A stretch of 64,000 bases of DNA from Sclerotinia nivalis. Its lineage: Eukaryota > Ascomycota > Leotiomycetes > Helotiales > Sclerotiniaceae. The position numbers and the translations under genes are program-made. Of the stretch, positions 23,270 through 33,288 are shown in pieces. The number at the start of each line of letters is the position of its first letter. Within the stretch, counting starts at the first letter, position 1. The notes under the pieces were generated by a model, which saw nothing but the letters and a program-made list of their open reading frames with translations, searched no databases and had not been told where the DNA came from. The stretch lies in contig JAPEIS010000003.1 of NCBI GenBank assembly GCA_029531795.1, positions 2,294,001-2,358,000 of the forward strand. The letters are read 5' to 3'.

Positions 23270-24465
23270 TTTTAATGAGTACGCAACGAATGCGATACTG
23301 ATATTGATATTGATGCTGATGGAGAAGAAAATGAGGGGAAAACAAGGAATAAAAGAGTCTATCGGGTAGTAACGGTGAACGGAGAGATATGTCATCTGTC
23401 AACTAATATAGATTCCTCTAGATCCCATCTAGTAGATAGAAAGTTGTACTACCCATCCAAACCCACACATACTTATCGAAAGTTTACTCACATCTTTCTC
23501 TTCCCAAAAAGTACCTGCATAATACGATAAGGAAAAGATATAGATATGCACTGCAACCAAATATTCTTCCCAAAGCAGTGACTCGCAGCAAGGCGCAGAA
23601 ATCCGGAGCAATACGCAGCATGAATATTGCGCAGTTCCCCGCTCTTTCAGATTAAATGTAACCAAGTGAATGAACATCCTTATCTCTGCAGTCCATACGA
23701 GGCTGGTGCACCCCAAGAACTCAATTAAGCATTCCGGCAATTAAATTACACGCTTGTGTACGCCAATGTCAAACTTGTCATCAGACCTATCAAGAACTTG
23801 TCATTCCAGGAATCATGCACGAGAAAACGAGGTTTTGACATTTTGGTACCATGTGAGATCTATGTATGTGAGTAGCCGTTGAATTTGAAATGAAGGGAAG
23901 TTGTGATACGGATGGATAGATACATTTGAAACGTTGATGTTGTGTTTATATATTTGATCAGTCAACACACGTGATGAATTTTATTGAAGCTTGTGATCTT
24001 GATCCTTACAGGGATCATTTTAAGTCTGTGCGATGAGAAGGTCTTGGTTTGGCATGAGAATTACGATAAGCTTAATATGTGCGATAAGGGATCAAATGAT
24101 AGTGGGATATTTAATTCTCCCTTATCAATAATATCTTGGACATCACTTGGCTGACAATATAACATGAGGATATACAGTAGATGCTTCAATCTCTTATTAA
24201 TTTTAAATCTACCATTGGATATATATACAACATATATTCAATATTTGAAGTGAATCCCTTGATCGGAACCCGCCGATTCACTGTTGCATATGACCGTTTG
24301 GCGGGGTATAATTAGCCACCATTTAGCTACAGCTACTTCTCATCTATCTTCTTCACCATCTCTTTCGCCATCCAAAAACCAAGCATTTTGATCACCTCCT
24401 ATATTCCTTCTTCTTCCTATCCAACCCACAACCCAACCACCCACAAAAACCACCCTTGCCTCACA
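23270..24465. promoter_or_regulatory. divergent promoter region with GATA sites
   Basis: A spacer of about 1.2 kb between the NCS1 permease and the 2OG oxygenase. GATAAG occurs at 23526-23531, 24065-24070 and 24083-24088, and its complement CTTATC at 24121-24126; three lie within 62 bp. GATA factors of the AreA/Nit2 type control nitrogen-source uptake and catabolism in ascomycetes (established), so nitrogen regulation of one or both genes is a reasonable inference. A 103-codon ORF at 23429-23740 looks non-coding. Confidence 0.45.
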
Positions 24466-25957
24466 ATGTCCACTCCTAACCCCGCACCCACAACAACCAA
24501 ACTGGAGCTCCGGACCGCCTATGGTCCCGTCTACCGCGATGTACTTAACATACCCCCTCGTCCTTGTACCGATACCGAAATCCCTATAATCGACCTCTCA
24601 AATATCAACTCTCCTAATCTGAGTGATCGACAGGCATTAGCAGCGGAAGTACGCGCTGCGGCTGTGGGGACGGGATTTTTTTATGTGAAGAATCATGGGA
24701 TTGAGGAGGAGGTTATTGGGAGGGCGAAGGAACAGGCTTTGAGGTGAGTTTTGCCTGAAGGGGAGGAGATGTCGAGGTTGAGTGGAAGGCTAGGAGGAAG
24801 GCTTGGAGGGGGTCTGAAGGGGGTTGAGAATACGGAACAGGGCGAGGGAGAATTAGTTGGATGAATGGAAATGAATACTAACATGAATTCATGGGCCTAG
24901 TTTCTTCAAACAACCATACGAAGAAAAAGCCAAAATAGACAAAAGTCATTCCCGCTATTTCAATGGCTACATGGGCTTAAAAAGTTCAAACATCAGTCCC
25001 GGCGAAAGTGTAGACGTCAAAGAATCTGTTCGTCCCCAAACACCCATAGCCCCTTACCCTCCCTTATCACTAACAACCCCAGATTGCCTGGCGCTACGAA
25101 CCCGAAAACGACCCCGACCACCCGCAACCCCTTTCCTCCATCCCCTCCGAAGTAAAACCCTTTATACGAGGCGAATCCTTCGTCTGGGAAGGAACATCAC
25201 ACCTCCCCAATTTCAAAACCGACACACTAGCCTACTGGAAATCCTGTCTCACTCTCGCGCGCAAACTCGTACGAGTCTTCGCACTAAGTCTCTCACTCCC
25301 CGAAGATTATTTCGATAGTCGAGTGACGTATCCCGGCGCCGATGGTCTCTATAATTACTATCCGCCCAGTACCGAGGAGGAGAAATCAAATAATAGTGTG
25401 GGGTTAGGTAGCCATACTGATTTACAGCTTTTTACATTATTATGGCAAGATATGATAGGAGGTTTACAGGTATTAAATAAAGAAGGCCAATGGATTATGG
25501 CCGTACCGATCGAGGGAACCATCGTGGTTAATATTGGAGATTTCATGATGAGGCTTTGCAATGATATGTATAAGAGTACTGTGCATCGAGTTTATAACCG
25601 GGCTACTGTGGAGCGGATATCAATGCCATTCTTTTTTGGTAAGTATTCATCCCTCCTGAATATCTATAGATTGATTGAAATACTAATCCGCTTCATATAG
25701 GACTTAATTTCAATTGTGTGGAAGGCGTGATATCTACATGCACAGATGAAAATAATCCACCCAAATATGAACCAATATCTTGTGGCGATTGTAAGTACAG
25801 GATCTGGAACTATACTATCAATTCATCCACCAACGAGGTCTCTTTACTGACGTGACGAACTCTAGGGTGCCAACTTCGGTTCAAATTAGAGAACGATGAG
25901 TTCAAGGAGAAGGCTGCACGGCCGCAGGCACCTAGTGCTGTTGTTGTTAAGGCTTAG
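24466..25957 (+). CDS. 2-oxoglutarate/Fe(II)-dependent dioxygenase (isopenicillin-N-synthase-like fold)
   Basis: Five exons: 24466-24743, 24901-25027, 25083-25638, 25701-25790 and 25866-25957, phases consistent, 380 aa. The N-terminal DIOX_N-type segment reads IPIIDLSNIN...GFFYVKNHGI. In the catalytic core, the iron-binding HxD is in GSHTDLQLFTLL, the distal His is in STVHRVYNR, and the 2-oxoglutarate-binding R-x-S follows as ERISMPFF. A WRYEPENDPDHP motif is typical of this fungal subgroup. The family oxidises small molecules; fungal members include thymine 7-hydroxylase and many secondary-metabolism enzymes. Head-to-head placement with an NCS1 nucleobase-type permease makes a nucleobase substrate a testable idea, not a conclusion. 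Donor GTTCGT of intron 2 is unusual but is also used by the neighbouring permease. Confidence 0.85.
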
Positions 25958-26710
25958 GGCACTTCTGGACTAAGTCCCCAGAAACGAGATCTCGTGATCG
26001 TTTCCATAAACTGTTGGAAAGGAGTTTTGGAAATCACTTAAAGCTAGTGGGAAACACTGCCATATCTAAATTAACATATACCCATTGGCATTTTTAGAAT
26101 AGGCAGATAGCGTGTTTAACCAAAGAATAGCAATTTACGTCCTATTTGATCCCGCACTGTACCTGCTAGATATCCGTTGAAAAGATCATGAATATCGTCA
26201 CGTTCTAGATAATACGTCACCCCTCAACATGATATAACTTTGCATAGCAATTCCAGATATCACCTAATTCGATATCCGGGGTATATCCGCCTCAAAAAAT
26301 TCTATAGATGACTCCATCCGTTTTCCATTTAACGATTTCAATTATCCACCAGGATTTGGTGTATATCCTCCACTGTCAGCTGGAGGCATGCTTGCTTGTA
26401 TGGGTTGAGGGGGTAGATAAATCGCTTGGGAGGAAATCTGGACTGGTAGTTGGGACGTAGAATATCCATGCCTGTGCGAGTGTCCATCCATGGACTCTTG
26501 CGAAGAAATCCATTCATGTGGTTGAGATCATGCGTTGCGTATCTGGAGCCTTTTGGTCGATGTATCGATATTCGGTTGGGCTCTTTCTTGTGGTTGCATT
26601 CCTGCACCTTGAAAATACGATATATCGTCCTTAAACAGTCCCCAATCATGCAATGGTGACCATCCTCCTTCCCTTTAGAGACATATATCCCCTCGCCTCC
26701 CCTCCGCCTC
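25958..26710. other. spacer between converging genes
   Basis: Contains the 3' flanks of the oxygenase and PAC3 genes. A minus-strand ORF at 26338-26844 overlaps the PAC3 end in another frame and has no recognisable domain. No gene supported. Confidence 0.5.
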
Positions 26711-27413
26711 TCACAAAACACCCCCCACCAACTCCAACAAATCAAAATAGCCCTCTCTCTCTCCGTCCCTCTTCTCGACCTTCCCCTCTTCCCCTCCCCC
26801 ATCCACCCCACTCGCACTCTCCTCCCCCTTCCCCCCACCCTCAACCCCCAACCCCAACCCCAACAAAACCGTCCTCCTCTCCTCCGGATCCCTCCCCAAT
26901 ATCATACTCCCAATCTGACTCGCATACAAATGAGCAATTCTCTCTCTCACCTCCCCGCCTGCACCTAGTAATGTACGAGGAGTAAGGTGTTCGAGGGGCA
27001 GAATCATATTTGCGGAATTGGATGTGGAGGTGGAGGTGGAGGAGGGGAGGGGAATTGCCGTGTCGAAACTGGTGGGGGAGGCGCTGGTGAGGGGGATTTG
27101 TATCTATGGAGGTGGGTGGGTTAGTGAGGGAGAGGATAGTGAGTAGAATGAGCGCAGTGGCTTAGGAGAATATCACAAAACTAGAAAATAACTCCTAAAA
27201 CAGAAAAAAGAAAAAGAATAAACAAACCCATTGACCCAACCTTCCCCCTTGACAAATAGTAACTAAAATCCTATCCGCAAAATACATGCACGAAACATCC
27301 GTAAGCACACCATTGACCTTAGCAGAAGCAGTTTTTGAGCGAGCGGGGAATGGGGAGGGGTAGATTTCCGAATTCGCTGGGAGATTTGGGGGAGGAGATG
27401 TGGCTGTTGTCAT
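26711..27413 (-). CDS. proteasome assembly chaperone 3-like protein (Pac3/PSMG3)
   Basis: Two exons: 27413-27228 and 27103-26711, with a 124-nt intron, 192 aa. The signature is VNGVLTDVSCMYFADRILVT followed by CQGGRLGQWIQIPL, closely resembling the Pac3 beta-strand core ('TDV.C..FADRI.V.vsQ.GRlgq'). A conserved C-terminal helical part follows, 'LLGAGGEVRERIAHLYASQI', and then a Gly/Glu-rich tail typical of fungal members. Pac3 works with Pac4 in the cytosol as a chaperone that builds the 20S proteasome alpha-ring. Small, fast-evolving family; assignment rests on the N-terminal motif. Confidence 0.8.
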
Positions 27414-27996
27414 TTTTGGGTTTGTTGGTTTGATATGAGGTGGTTTATGTGGGATTTGGTTCTTTTGCGGTTGGTGTGGGTGATTTTGTTCGTTTGATTA
27501 TGGATTAGAAGGGAGAGGTGAAGGTTATGGAGGGGAATGTGAAATGTTGATGTTGAATGGACAGTTGTCAGCCTTGCAGGAGCTTTGACTTCCCTAATCC
27601 TAAACCGGAGGCCCAAGCTCCAGCCTTATGAGGAGCTTACAGGGAGTCACCGGGAGCAGCTCATGTAACCCCATGATCTTTACAGAAATCAATTCATTTC
27701 ATAAAATCATCTCAAAAGCTATCATCATTTTACTACTTTCTACCTAATGCTATCATGATCATCTATCAAACCCCGCAGCATCTCGAAATGAAGATATCTC
27801 TCCATCCCATAATTGCAACCCATGAAGCTAACATGTACGATATATGTGCAAATGTGCAAAACATCCTGCAAAATACAGAATTTCGCAAGTTATCAGGACA
27901 GAAGTCTTTTTTCCTCATCTCTTCACCGTAATCGTACAAGACAAACGTAACATCCACCGCATCCAGAGTTCCGCAATACTGAAATTGTGAGCCCCT
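27414..27996. other. spacer upstream of PAC3
   Basis: Presumed PAC3 promoter and 3' flank of the Asn/Trp-rich gene. At about 27630-27660 it carries GAGCTTACAGGGAG and GTCACCGGGAGCAGCTC, variants of the CTCACCGGGG motif found upstream of two other minus-strand genes in the window. Confidence 0.4.
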
Positions 27997-30900
27997 TTAC
28001 CAGCCACCATTTGTGCCAGTGTTGTTCCATCCACTGCTGCCAGAATTGTTATCATAACCAGTATTGCCAAATTTACTAGCTTTAACACTCTTTCCGCCTT
28101 TACTCGCCTTACTAGCCTTGCGACTTCTGCCAGTATAGCCACCATTACCACCATTCTCGCTAGGTTCAGATGAGGCCCAACTCCCAGCCAGAGAGATAGC
28201 AGTAGGAGTTCTTGTATGGCGGGATTTGCGACCACCATCATAACCACCAATGTTGGGGAAGTTTGAATATCCGCCCTGGTCTGTATTGTCCCAGTTTCTC
28301 AAAATCTCACTGCTTGTGGGTGTATGATCACGGAACTGGGGGTTGCCTTCTTCTCCATCATCATCTTGGTCTCCTCCCTCGCCAGAATTATGTCCATCCC
28401 CGCCCCATTGACTTCCTCGGTTGCTGGAATTTTCTTTTCGGCCACCATTGTTCTGATTGTTTTTCTTGTTGTTCCATCCCTTACCCTTGGCACTTTGCAC
28501 TACATTGTAATTTGTATTAGATTTCCTACCCCATCCTTCATCATCGTCTTGTTGGTTACCTTCATCATCTTCCTGATCGTTGTTGTAGGCAGTCCATTCT
28601 GAATCATCGTAACCCTTAGACTTTTGATTATTCTTTGACTTGTTCTGTGACTTCTTCGAGTTGTTATTGGTCTTGTTGTTTTGATTTCCAGAATCTGCAC
28701 GGGAGCCGGATTTTCCATTGTTTTGTTGATTACCAGCGCCTCCCCAACCCCCAGAATTACCATTGTTCTGTTTCTGGTTCGAATTTGCCCAGCCTCCTGA
28801 GTTGCTGTTATTTTGTTGTTCATTCGAATCTCCCCAACCTCCCGAGGTAGTATTATTCTTATCGCCCGAATCTCCTCCCCAACCACCTGAATTGTCATTG
28901 TTAGATTGGTCGTTAGAGTTTGATTGGTCATTATTGTCATTGTTACCCCAGCCAGAAGACTGGTTGTTTGCGTCATCGTTAGTGTCCTGGTTATCTCCAC
29001 CCCAGCCTGAATTCTGGTTATTATCATTGCCCCAACTTGAATTCTGGTTGTTCGAGGCATCGTTGGAGGCTTGGTTATTTCCTCCCCAACCTGACTTCTG
29101 ATTGTTCGATTTGTCATTTGAGTTCTGCTTATTGCTGTTGCCCCAGCTCGAGTCTTGGTTGTTCGAGTTATTGTTCGAGTCCTGGTTGTTATCATTGCCC
29201 CAGCCCGAGTTCTGATTATTCGAGGTGTTGTTCGAGTCTTGATTGTCTCCTCCCCAACCTGAATTCTGGTTATTCGAATTATCATTTGACTCCTGATTAT
29301 TATCGTTACCCCAGCCGAAATTCTGGTTGTTAGAATTTTCATTAGAGTGACCATTATCGTTTCCCCAAGAGTCATTGTTCAGCGTGGCATTTGCATCCTC
29401 TTCTTTGGTATCATTCCCCCAACCCGAATTCCCATTTGTATCATTGTTCGCACCCCAGTTGTTTGAGTTACCAGACTGATCATTGTTATCTGCGCCCCAT
29501 GCACCACCGGAATTGTTGTTAGACTGGTTATTCTGGTTACCTTGACCCTTTCCACCTTTCTTATTATTATTTTGCTTGTTGGAAGTCTGTGTTTTGTTAC
29601 TGCCGACAGACGCAGCCCTCTGATTATTGTTCTGACCAGTATTGCCCCAACTGTTCGAGTCTTGATTATTGTTTTGATCATTATTGCCCCAACCACCTGA
29701 ACCCTGATTATTATTCGTCTGGTCGTTATTGTTCCAACCCGAGCCGGAATCTTCTTTGTTATTTGTATCATCAACCCAGCTACCTGGCATGTCGGTATTC
29801 TGCGGTATGTTATTATTTTTGCTGTTGCCTTGCTGCTGGCGCCGATTGTTAGAAGAATTCTGGTTGAAATTATTACTGGAGAAGTTGCGCTGCCCAGAGA
29901 CATTCTGATTGGGAGTGTGTCTGACAGTATTGTTAGAGAAATTGCGGGGTAGGTTTGGTTGAGATTGCTGCTGATCATAAGATACAGGCCTGGACGAGTT
30001 ATACATTGGAGGTGAGCCACTAAAGTGTGCTGAATCTGGAGCAAAAGTACCAATTGGCACTTGAGCTGGCGTGAGCAGTGTCGCAAAAGGATTGCCATAT
30101 ACCCGACCATGGTAAACACGAAGGACGCCACTTTTTGTATCAAGGAATGCGTTTGGACGAGGATCAGAAGGACTTTCGATCACATCCTCGCGCAGTATAA
30201 CTTCAGCTCTCATATCTTGAAGAATACGTCTCTCCATTGTTCGACCTAGGTATCCCAATAAGTTTTGATTTTGGTGATCGGATTGGCTTTCAGATTGATC
30301 TGACTCGTCTGAGCTATCTTGATTGTTTTGGCGGTTATTGTTTCTGGGTTTTTGATAATTGTCACGTTGTTTCGCATTCATATCCCGTTGGTTTTGGTTC
30401 ACTTGGAGATTCTGATTCTGCTTGACTTTTTGATTTCGCGGTTGTGGGATATTGTTGTTATTGTTGGGTTGCTGCTTTTTCTTCAGTTGTTTATTTATAG
30501 GTTCAACTTCAACTTCCGTCTCATCATCGGAATCGCTTGAATCTTCCGCGCTGCTTTTATCTTTATTTTTCTCCCGCGCTCTGCATTGTGAGCATTCGCA
30601 TGGTCGAGGCCCTATTAAGGTCTTTGAAGTATTCTTCTTCAATGCCGACTTAAGTTTTGGCGTTGGCTCTTGAAATTTTACTTTCTTGTCAATCTCTTTC
30701 GTAGGTTGGGGTTTTTTGGGTTCTGGTTCTGGTTCTTTGGCTTTCGACTTCTCAACTTCTTTGACTTTCGGCTTCTCAACTTCTTTGGTTGCTGGTTTCG
30801 GAGGAGGTTCTTCTTCAGAAGAAATTGCGGAAGAGGTATCAAAATCAGAAACCTCCACTTCGATGGCGACGCGCCGACGAATACGTGGTTGGCTCACTTG

Positions 30901-31020
30901 GATAATATTGGACTTGGCCATGGCAAGAGATCGATATGCAGCCTTCGTTGGAGCCGGGCCAGCGACCCATTCAATCACACTTGCCGGGCGTTGTGGCATT
31001 ATTGAAAGCCTGTCAACCAC
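27997..31020 (-). CDS. 1007-aa Asn-rich, WG/GW-repeat disordered protein
   Basis: Single exon. An alternative start seven codons in (MPQRPASVIEWVAG, 30999) looks more like a natural N-terminus. Residues about 8-60 are ordered-looking and end in IEVEVSDFDTSS. An acidic/Lys-Pro region, a Cys-containing GPRPCECSQCRAR patch, and a compact segment (about 250-320) containing RVYGNPFATLLTPAQVPIG follow. From about residue 400 to the end the protein is Asn/Gly/Ser/Gln-rich with roughly 24 tryptophans next to glycine, many in 17-19-residue units of the form NNQNSGWGNDNNQDS. This is prion-like and resembles Argonaute-hook WG platforms (inference). No enzymatic domain is visible. Function unknown; I do not recognise the family. 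Confidence 0.75.
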   Translation of the reverse strand: MVDRLSIMPQRPASVIEWVAGPAPTKAAYRSLAMAKSNIIQVSQPRIRRRVAIEVEVSDFDTSSAISSEEEPPPKPATKEVEKPKVKEVEKSKAKEPEPEPKKPQPTKEIDKKVKFQEPTPKLKSALKKNTSKTLIGPRPCECSQCRAREKNKDKSSAEDSSDSDDETEVEVEPINKQLKKKQQPNNNNNIPQPRNQKVKQNQNLQVNQNQRDMNAKQRDNYQKPRNNNRQNNQDSSDESDQSESQSDHQNQNLLGYLGRTMERRILQDMRAEVILREDVIESPSDPRPNAFLDTKSGVLRVYHGRVYGNPFATLLTPAQVPIGTFAPDSAHFSGSPPMYNSSRPVSYDQQQSQPNLPRNFSNNTVRHTPNQNVSGQRNFSSNNFNQNSSNNRRQQQGNSKNNNIPQNTDMPGSWVDDTNNKEDSGSGWNNNDQTNNNQGSGGWGNNDQNNNQDSNSWGNTGQNNNQRAASVGSNKTQTSNKQNNNKKGGKGQGNQNNQSNNNSGGAWGADNNDQSGNSNNWGANNDTNGNSGWGNDTKEEDANATLNNDSWGNDNGHSNENSNNQNFGWGNDNNQESNDNSNNQNSGWGGDNQDSNNTSNNQNSGWGNDNNQDSNNNSNNQDSSWGNSNKQNSNDKSNNQKSGWGGNNQASNDASNNQNSSWGNDNNQNSGWGGDNQDTNDDANNQSSGWGNNDNNDQSNSNDQSNNDNSGGWGGDSGDKNNTTSGGWGDSNEQQNNSNSGGWANSNQKQNNGNSGGWGGAGNQQNNGKSGSRADSGNQNNKTNNNSKKSQNKSKNNQKSKGYDDSEWTAYNNDQEDDEGNQQDDDEGWGRKSNTNYNVVQSAKGKGWNNKKNNQNNGGRKENSSNRGSQWGGDGHNSGEGGDQDDDGEEGNPQFRDHTPTSSEILRNWDNTDQGGYSNFPNIGGYDGGRKSRHTRTPTAISLAGSWASSEPSENGGNGGYTGRSRKASKASKGGKSVKASKFGNTGYDNNSGSSGWNNTGTNGGW
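28950..29370 (-). repeat. coding minisatellite encoding GWG/SWG units
   Basis: Imperfect tandem units of about 51-57 bp within the Asn/Trp-rich gene, each encoding a tryptophan flanked by glycine or serine and an Asn/Gln/Ser/Asp linker. Units are close enough that slippage and length variation between strains would be expected. Confidence 0.7.
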
Positions 31021-32475
31021 ACGGAATCGAGCTTCGTGTACCTAACTTGTGTATCCGTCCTTCATCAGAAACCGGTCGCAGATGCTTGCGTACGCGAGAG
31101 GTCACTTGGGAGTAATGATATCGAAGGATTTGAATGCTATCTTAATTCAGTCCTCGGAATAAAAGGGACTCATACGCATTTCTATAAACAAGGACCTTAC
31201 GCTGGGTATGCTACTACGCGCTTTTGAGTACCAGTAAAGAATAGCCCAGTTCGGTTGAAGAGAAGCGCTACAGCATCAAGTATTATACCGCAGATGGAAA
31301 GATAGGTAAATCATTACACTGAGACGAAAACGCGTCACTGCAGTTTGGCGCCCTAACCCTTCATTGGGGATCCTGAGAATTCGGTATAGGAACTGCTCAG
31401 CAACGCAGGAAGTGAGGCGAGCAGAATATATCCGTAAACGTTACTTCGAGAGGCCTGGGTACTTTGATGAAGGAGTTTTGTGATTTTGTGAAATGAAGAT
31501 TGAAGGTGAATCCTTCTAGTTCGCGTTGTTCATTGACACTGAGTAGTAAAATGATTGCCACAAAGAGTGTAAGAGGAAACATAAAAATATTATTATAAAA
31601 ATTTAAAGAGAGTTGAATATTGACTTGGAAGAGAACTGTCTTTCCCATCTGGAAATCCAATGTAAAGAAATCAATTACCTGAGGTAGTTATTAAAGATCT
31701 TCATGTCTCTTCCATGTTGGTCATGTTGGGTTCTCTTAGCGCACCTTCCCTTCTGAGCTCCTGGCACCCCCTCAGAACTCCAAATCCCCCACCATAGTAA
31801 TAGATAATTCACAAACCCAAAATAATCATTCCGGATTATTCACAATTGTTTGATATGTGAATTTTTTGACTGACTTTAGTGCACTGGAACAGATACATAA
31901 AGTTGGGGTAATGGTTGAATTTGGGTCAAAAATCACATGACCTTGCATTTGAGGAGTTCGGCTGTGAATATAGAATCAACCATAACTTCAGTCTGTAAGG
32001 AGGTTGCAACCTATGCTCTTGTATCTATTATTTCAAAATTCGCTACCCCTTAGTTAATACACAAATCAAGTTGATCCAATTCAAAACACAGCCAAGAAAT
32101 TCGCCTATTAATGGAAAAGGGTAGATTTGGATTCTGTATTATGATGAATATCAACACGGAGTGTTTCAATATGGCCCAAAGGATATCCTATGGGTTACTG
32201 CAACTTCATGGAGGAACAGAAACCGTTGGCCGACAGGAGAGACCTCTTAACCTTCACACCACATCTTGACAGTGGTCATGAGAAAGAATAGGACCTTGCC
32301 TATTATTCTCGGCCTCTATAGGTGTGTGAGGATATTTCCAGTACTAGATGCAAGAAACGATACTCTGCAATGTCAATACGTTGGGTCCGACAGGGTTGTC
32401 TCGAATATGGTCCTCGGGAACTTTGTAATGGGCTCCATCCTTGAAATATGTCCATGAAATTTTTCGGCTGGCGCC
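31021..32475. other. spacer without supported genes
   Basis: Promoter of the Asn/Trp-rich gene on the right-hand side of its start, and 3' flank of the dephospho-CoA kinase. Short ORFs at 31036, 31397 and 32266 have no coding character that I can defend. Confidence 0.5.
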
Positions 32476-33288
32476 TCATAATTTAGCCTTGGCTTGTAGT
32501 TCCCCTCTCTTCCACTCTTTATTGATCACAAGATTTCTCCAATAGTTCCATATGCCCGCAAGTCCAGCTAGTGGTGGACACAATAGTAGTAACCAAGCCC
32601 ACCATCTGGGGCTTTTGACTTGAATAGTTTCCATAACCTTTTGTAGCTCTATCTTTAATTCATCCTTTCCGTCATCGTTCCAAACCACCAATCCACGCGA
32701 CTCCCCCCTGGCTTGACATCTTTTTGCCTTTTCTCTCACGTCCCCTTGACTCTTTACCCTGTTCTCAGCATCTTCCTCCGTTAAGTGTGAATCTCTGTCC
32801 CTTAACCTCTGCATTTGTATCTTTGGATCCCTTACGGCCACCACAAGGACTGTGCCACAGATCACATCGATTCCACTTTCAAATAATAATGGCACATCAA
32901 GAACTACAGCCCAGCAACCCCTCAAATAGCATCCGAGCAACTGTTTATACATCTCTCTCCTGACTGCCGGATGCACAATCCCATTTAGCACTGCCCTATC
33001 TCTTTTTCTCTCCTCAGTATCCCCGAACACCCTTCTACCCAATGCGGGTCTATTCAACGGAGCGCCTTTTGTACTATCATGGTCGGGAGAAGGAGGGAGG
33101 AGAAGATCCGGGGTAGTTGATGAGAAATGCGCGACAATCTTTTGATAACCTGGTGTCCCTGGTTCTACAACTTTGCGCGCAAGTAAATCAGCATCGATAA
33201 CCGGAAGAGAGTAAGGAGGTTGGGAAAGGATCGATGAAACAGTGGATTTTCCGGTCGCGATCGAGCCGGTGAGACCGATTAGCAACAT
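32476..33288 (-). CDS. CAB5: dephospho-CoA kinase
   Basis: 270 aa, no intron needed. It opens with MLLIGLTGSIATGKST, a P-loop at residues 8-15. DADLLARKVVEPG (about 32-44) and LDVPLLFESGID follow, both standard for the CoaE fold, along with the lid/acceptor region VRDPKIQMQRLRDRD. The enzyme phosphorylates the 3'-OH of dephospho-CoA, the last step of coenzyme A synthesis. A hydrophobic C-terminal segment (WAWLLLLCPPLAGLAGIW, about 226-248) suggests membrane anchoring, as in the yeast protein associated with mitochondria/lipid droplets. Symbol follows the yeast orthologue. Confidence 0.93.
   Translation of the reverse strand: MLLIGLTGSIATGKSTVSSILSQPPYSLPVIDADLLARKVVEPGTPGYQKIVAHFSSTTPDLLLPPSPDHDSTKGAPLNRPALGRRVFGDTEERKRDRAVLNGIVHPAVRREMYKQLLGCYLRGCWAVVLDVPLLFESGIDVICGTVLVVAVRDPKIQMQRLRDRDSHLTEEDAENRVKSQGDVREKAKRCQARGESRGLVVWNDDGKDELKIELQKVMETIQVKSPRWWAWLLLLCPPLAGLAGIWNYWRNLVINKEWKRGELQAKAKL

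Noticed and set aside
26338..26844. 168-codon minus-strand ORF
   Set aside because: Overlaps the PAC3 coding end in a different frame and has no recognisable domain; most likely 3' UTR/antisense.
28500..30143. Two long minus-strand ORFs of Thr/Ile/Arg-rich sequence (28500-29375, 29379-30143)
   Set aside because: Alternative-frame readings of the Asn/Trp-rich repeat gene; composition is a frame artefact of the repeat.
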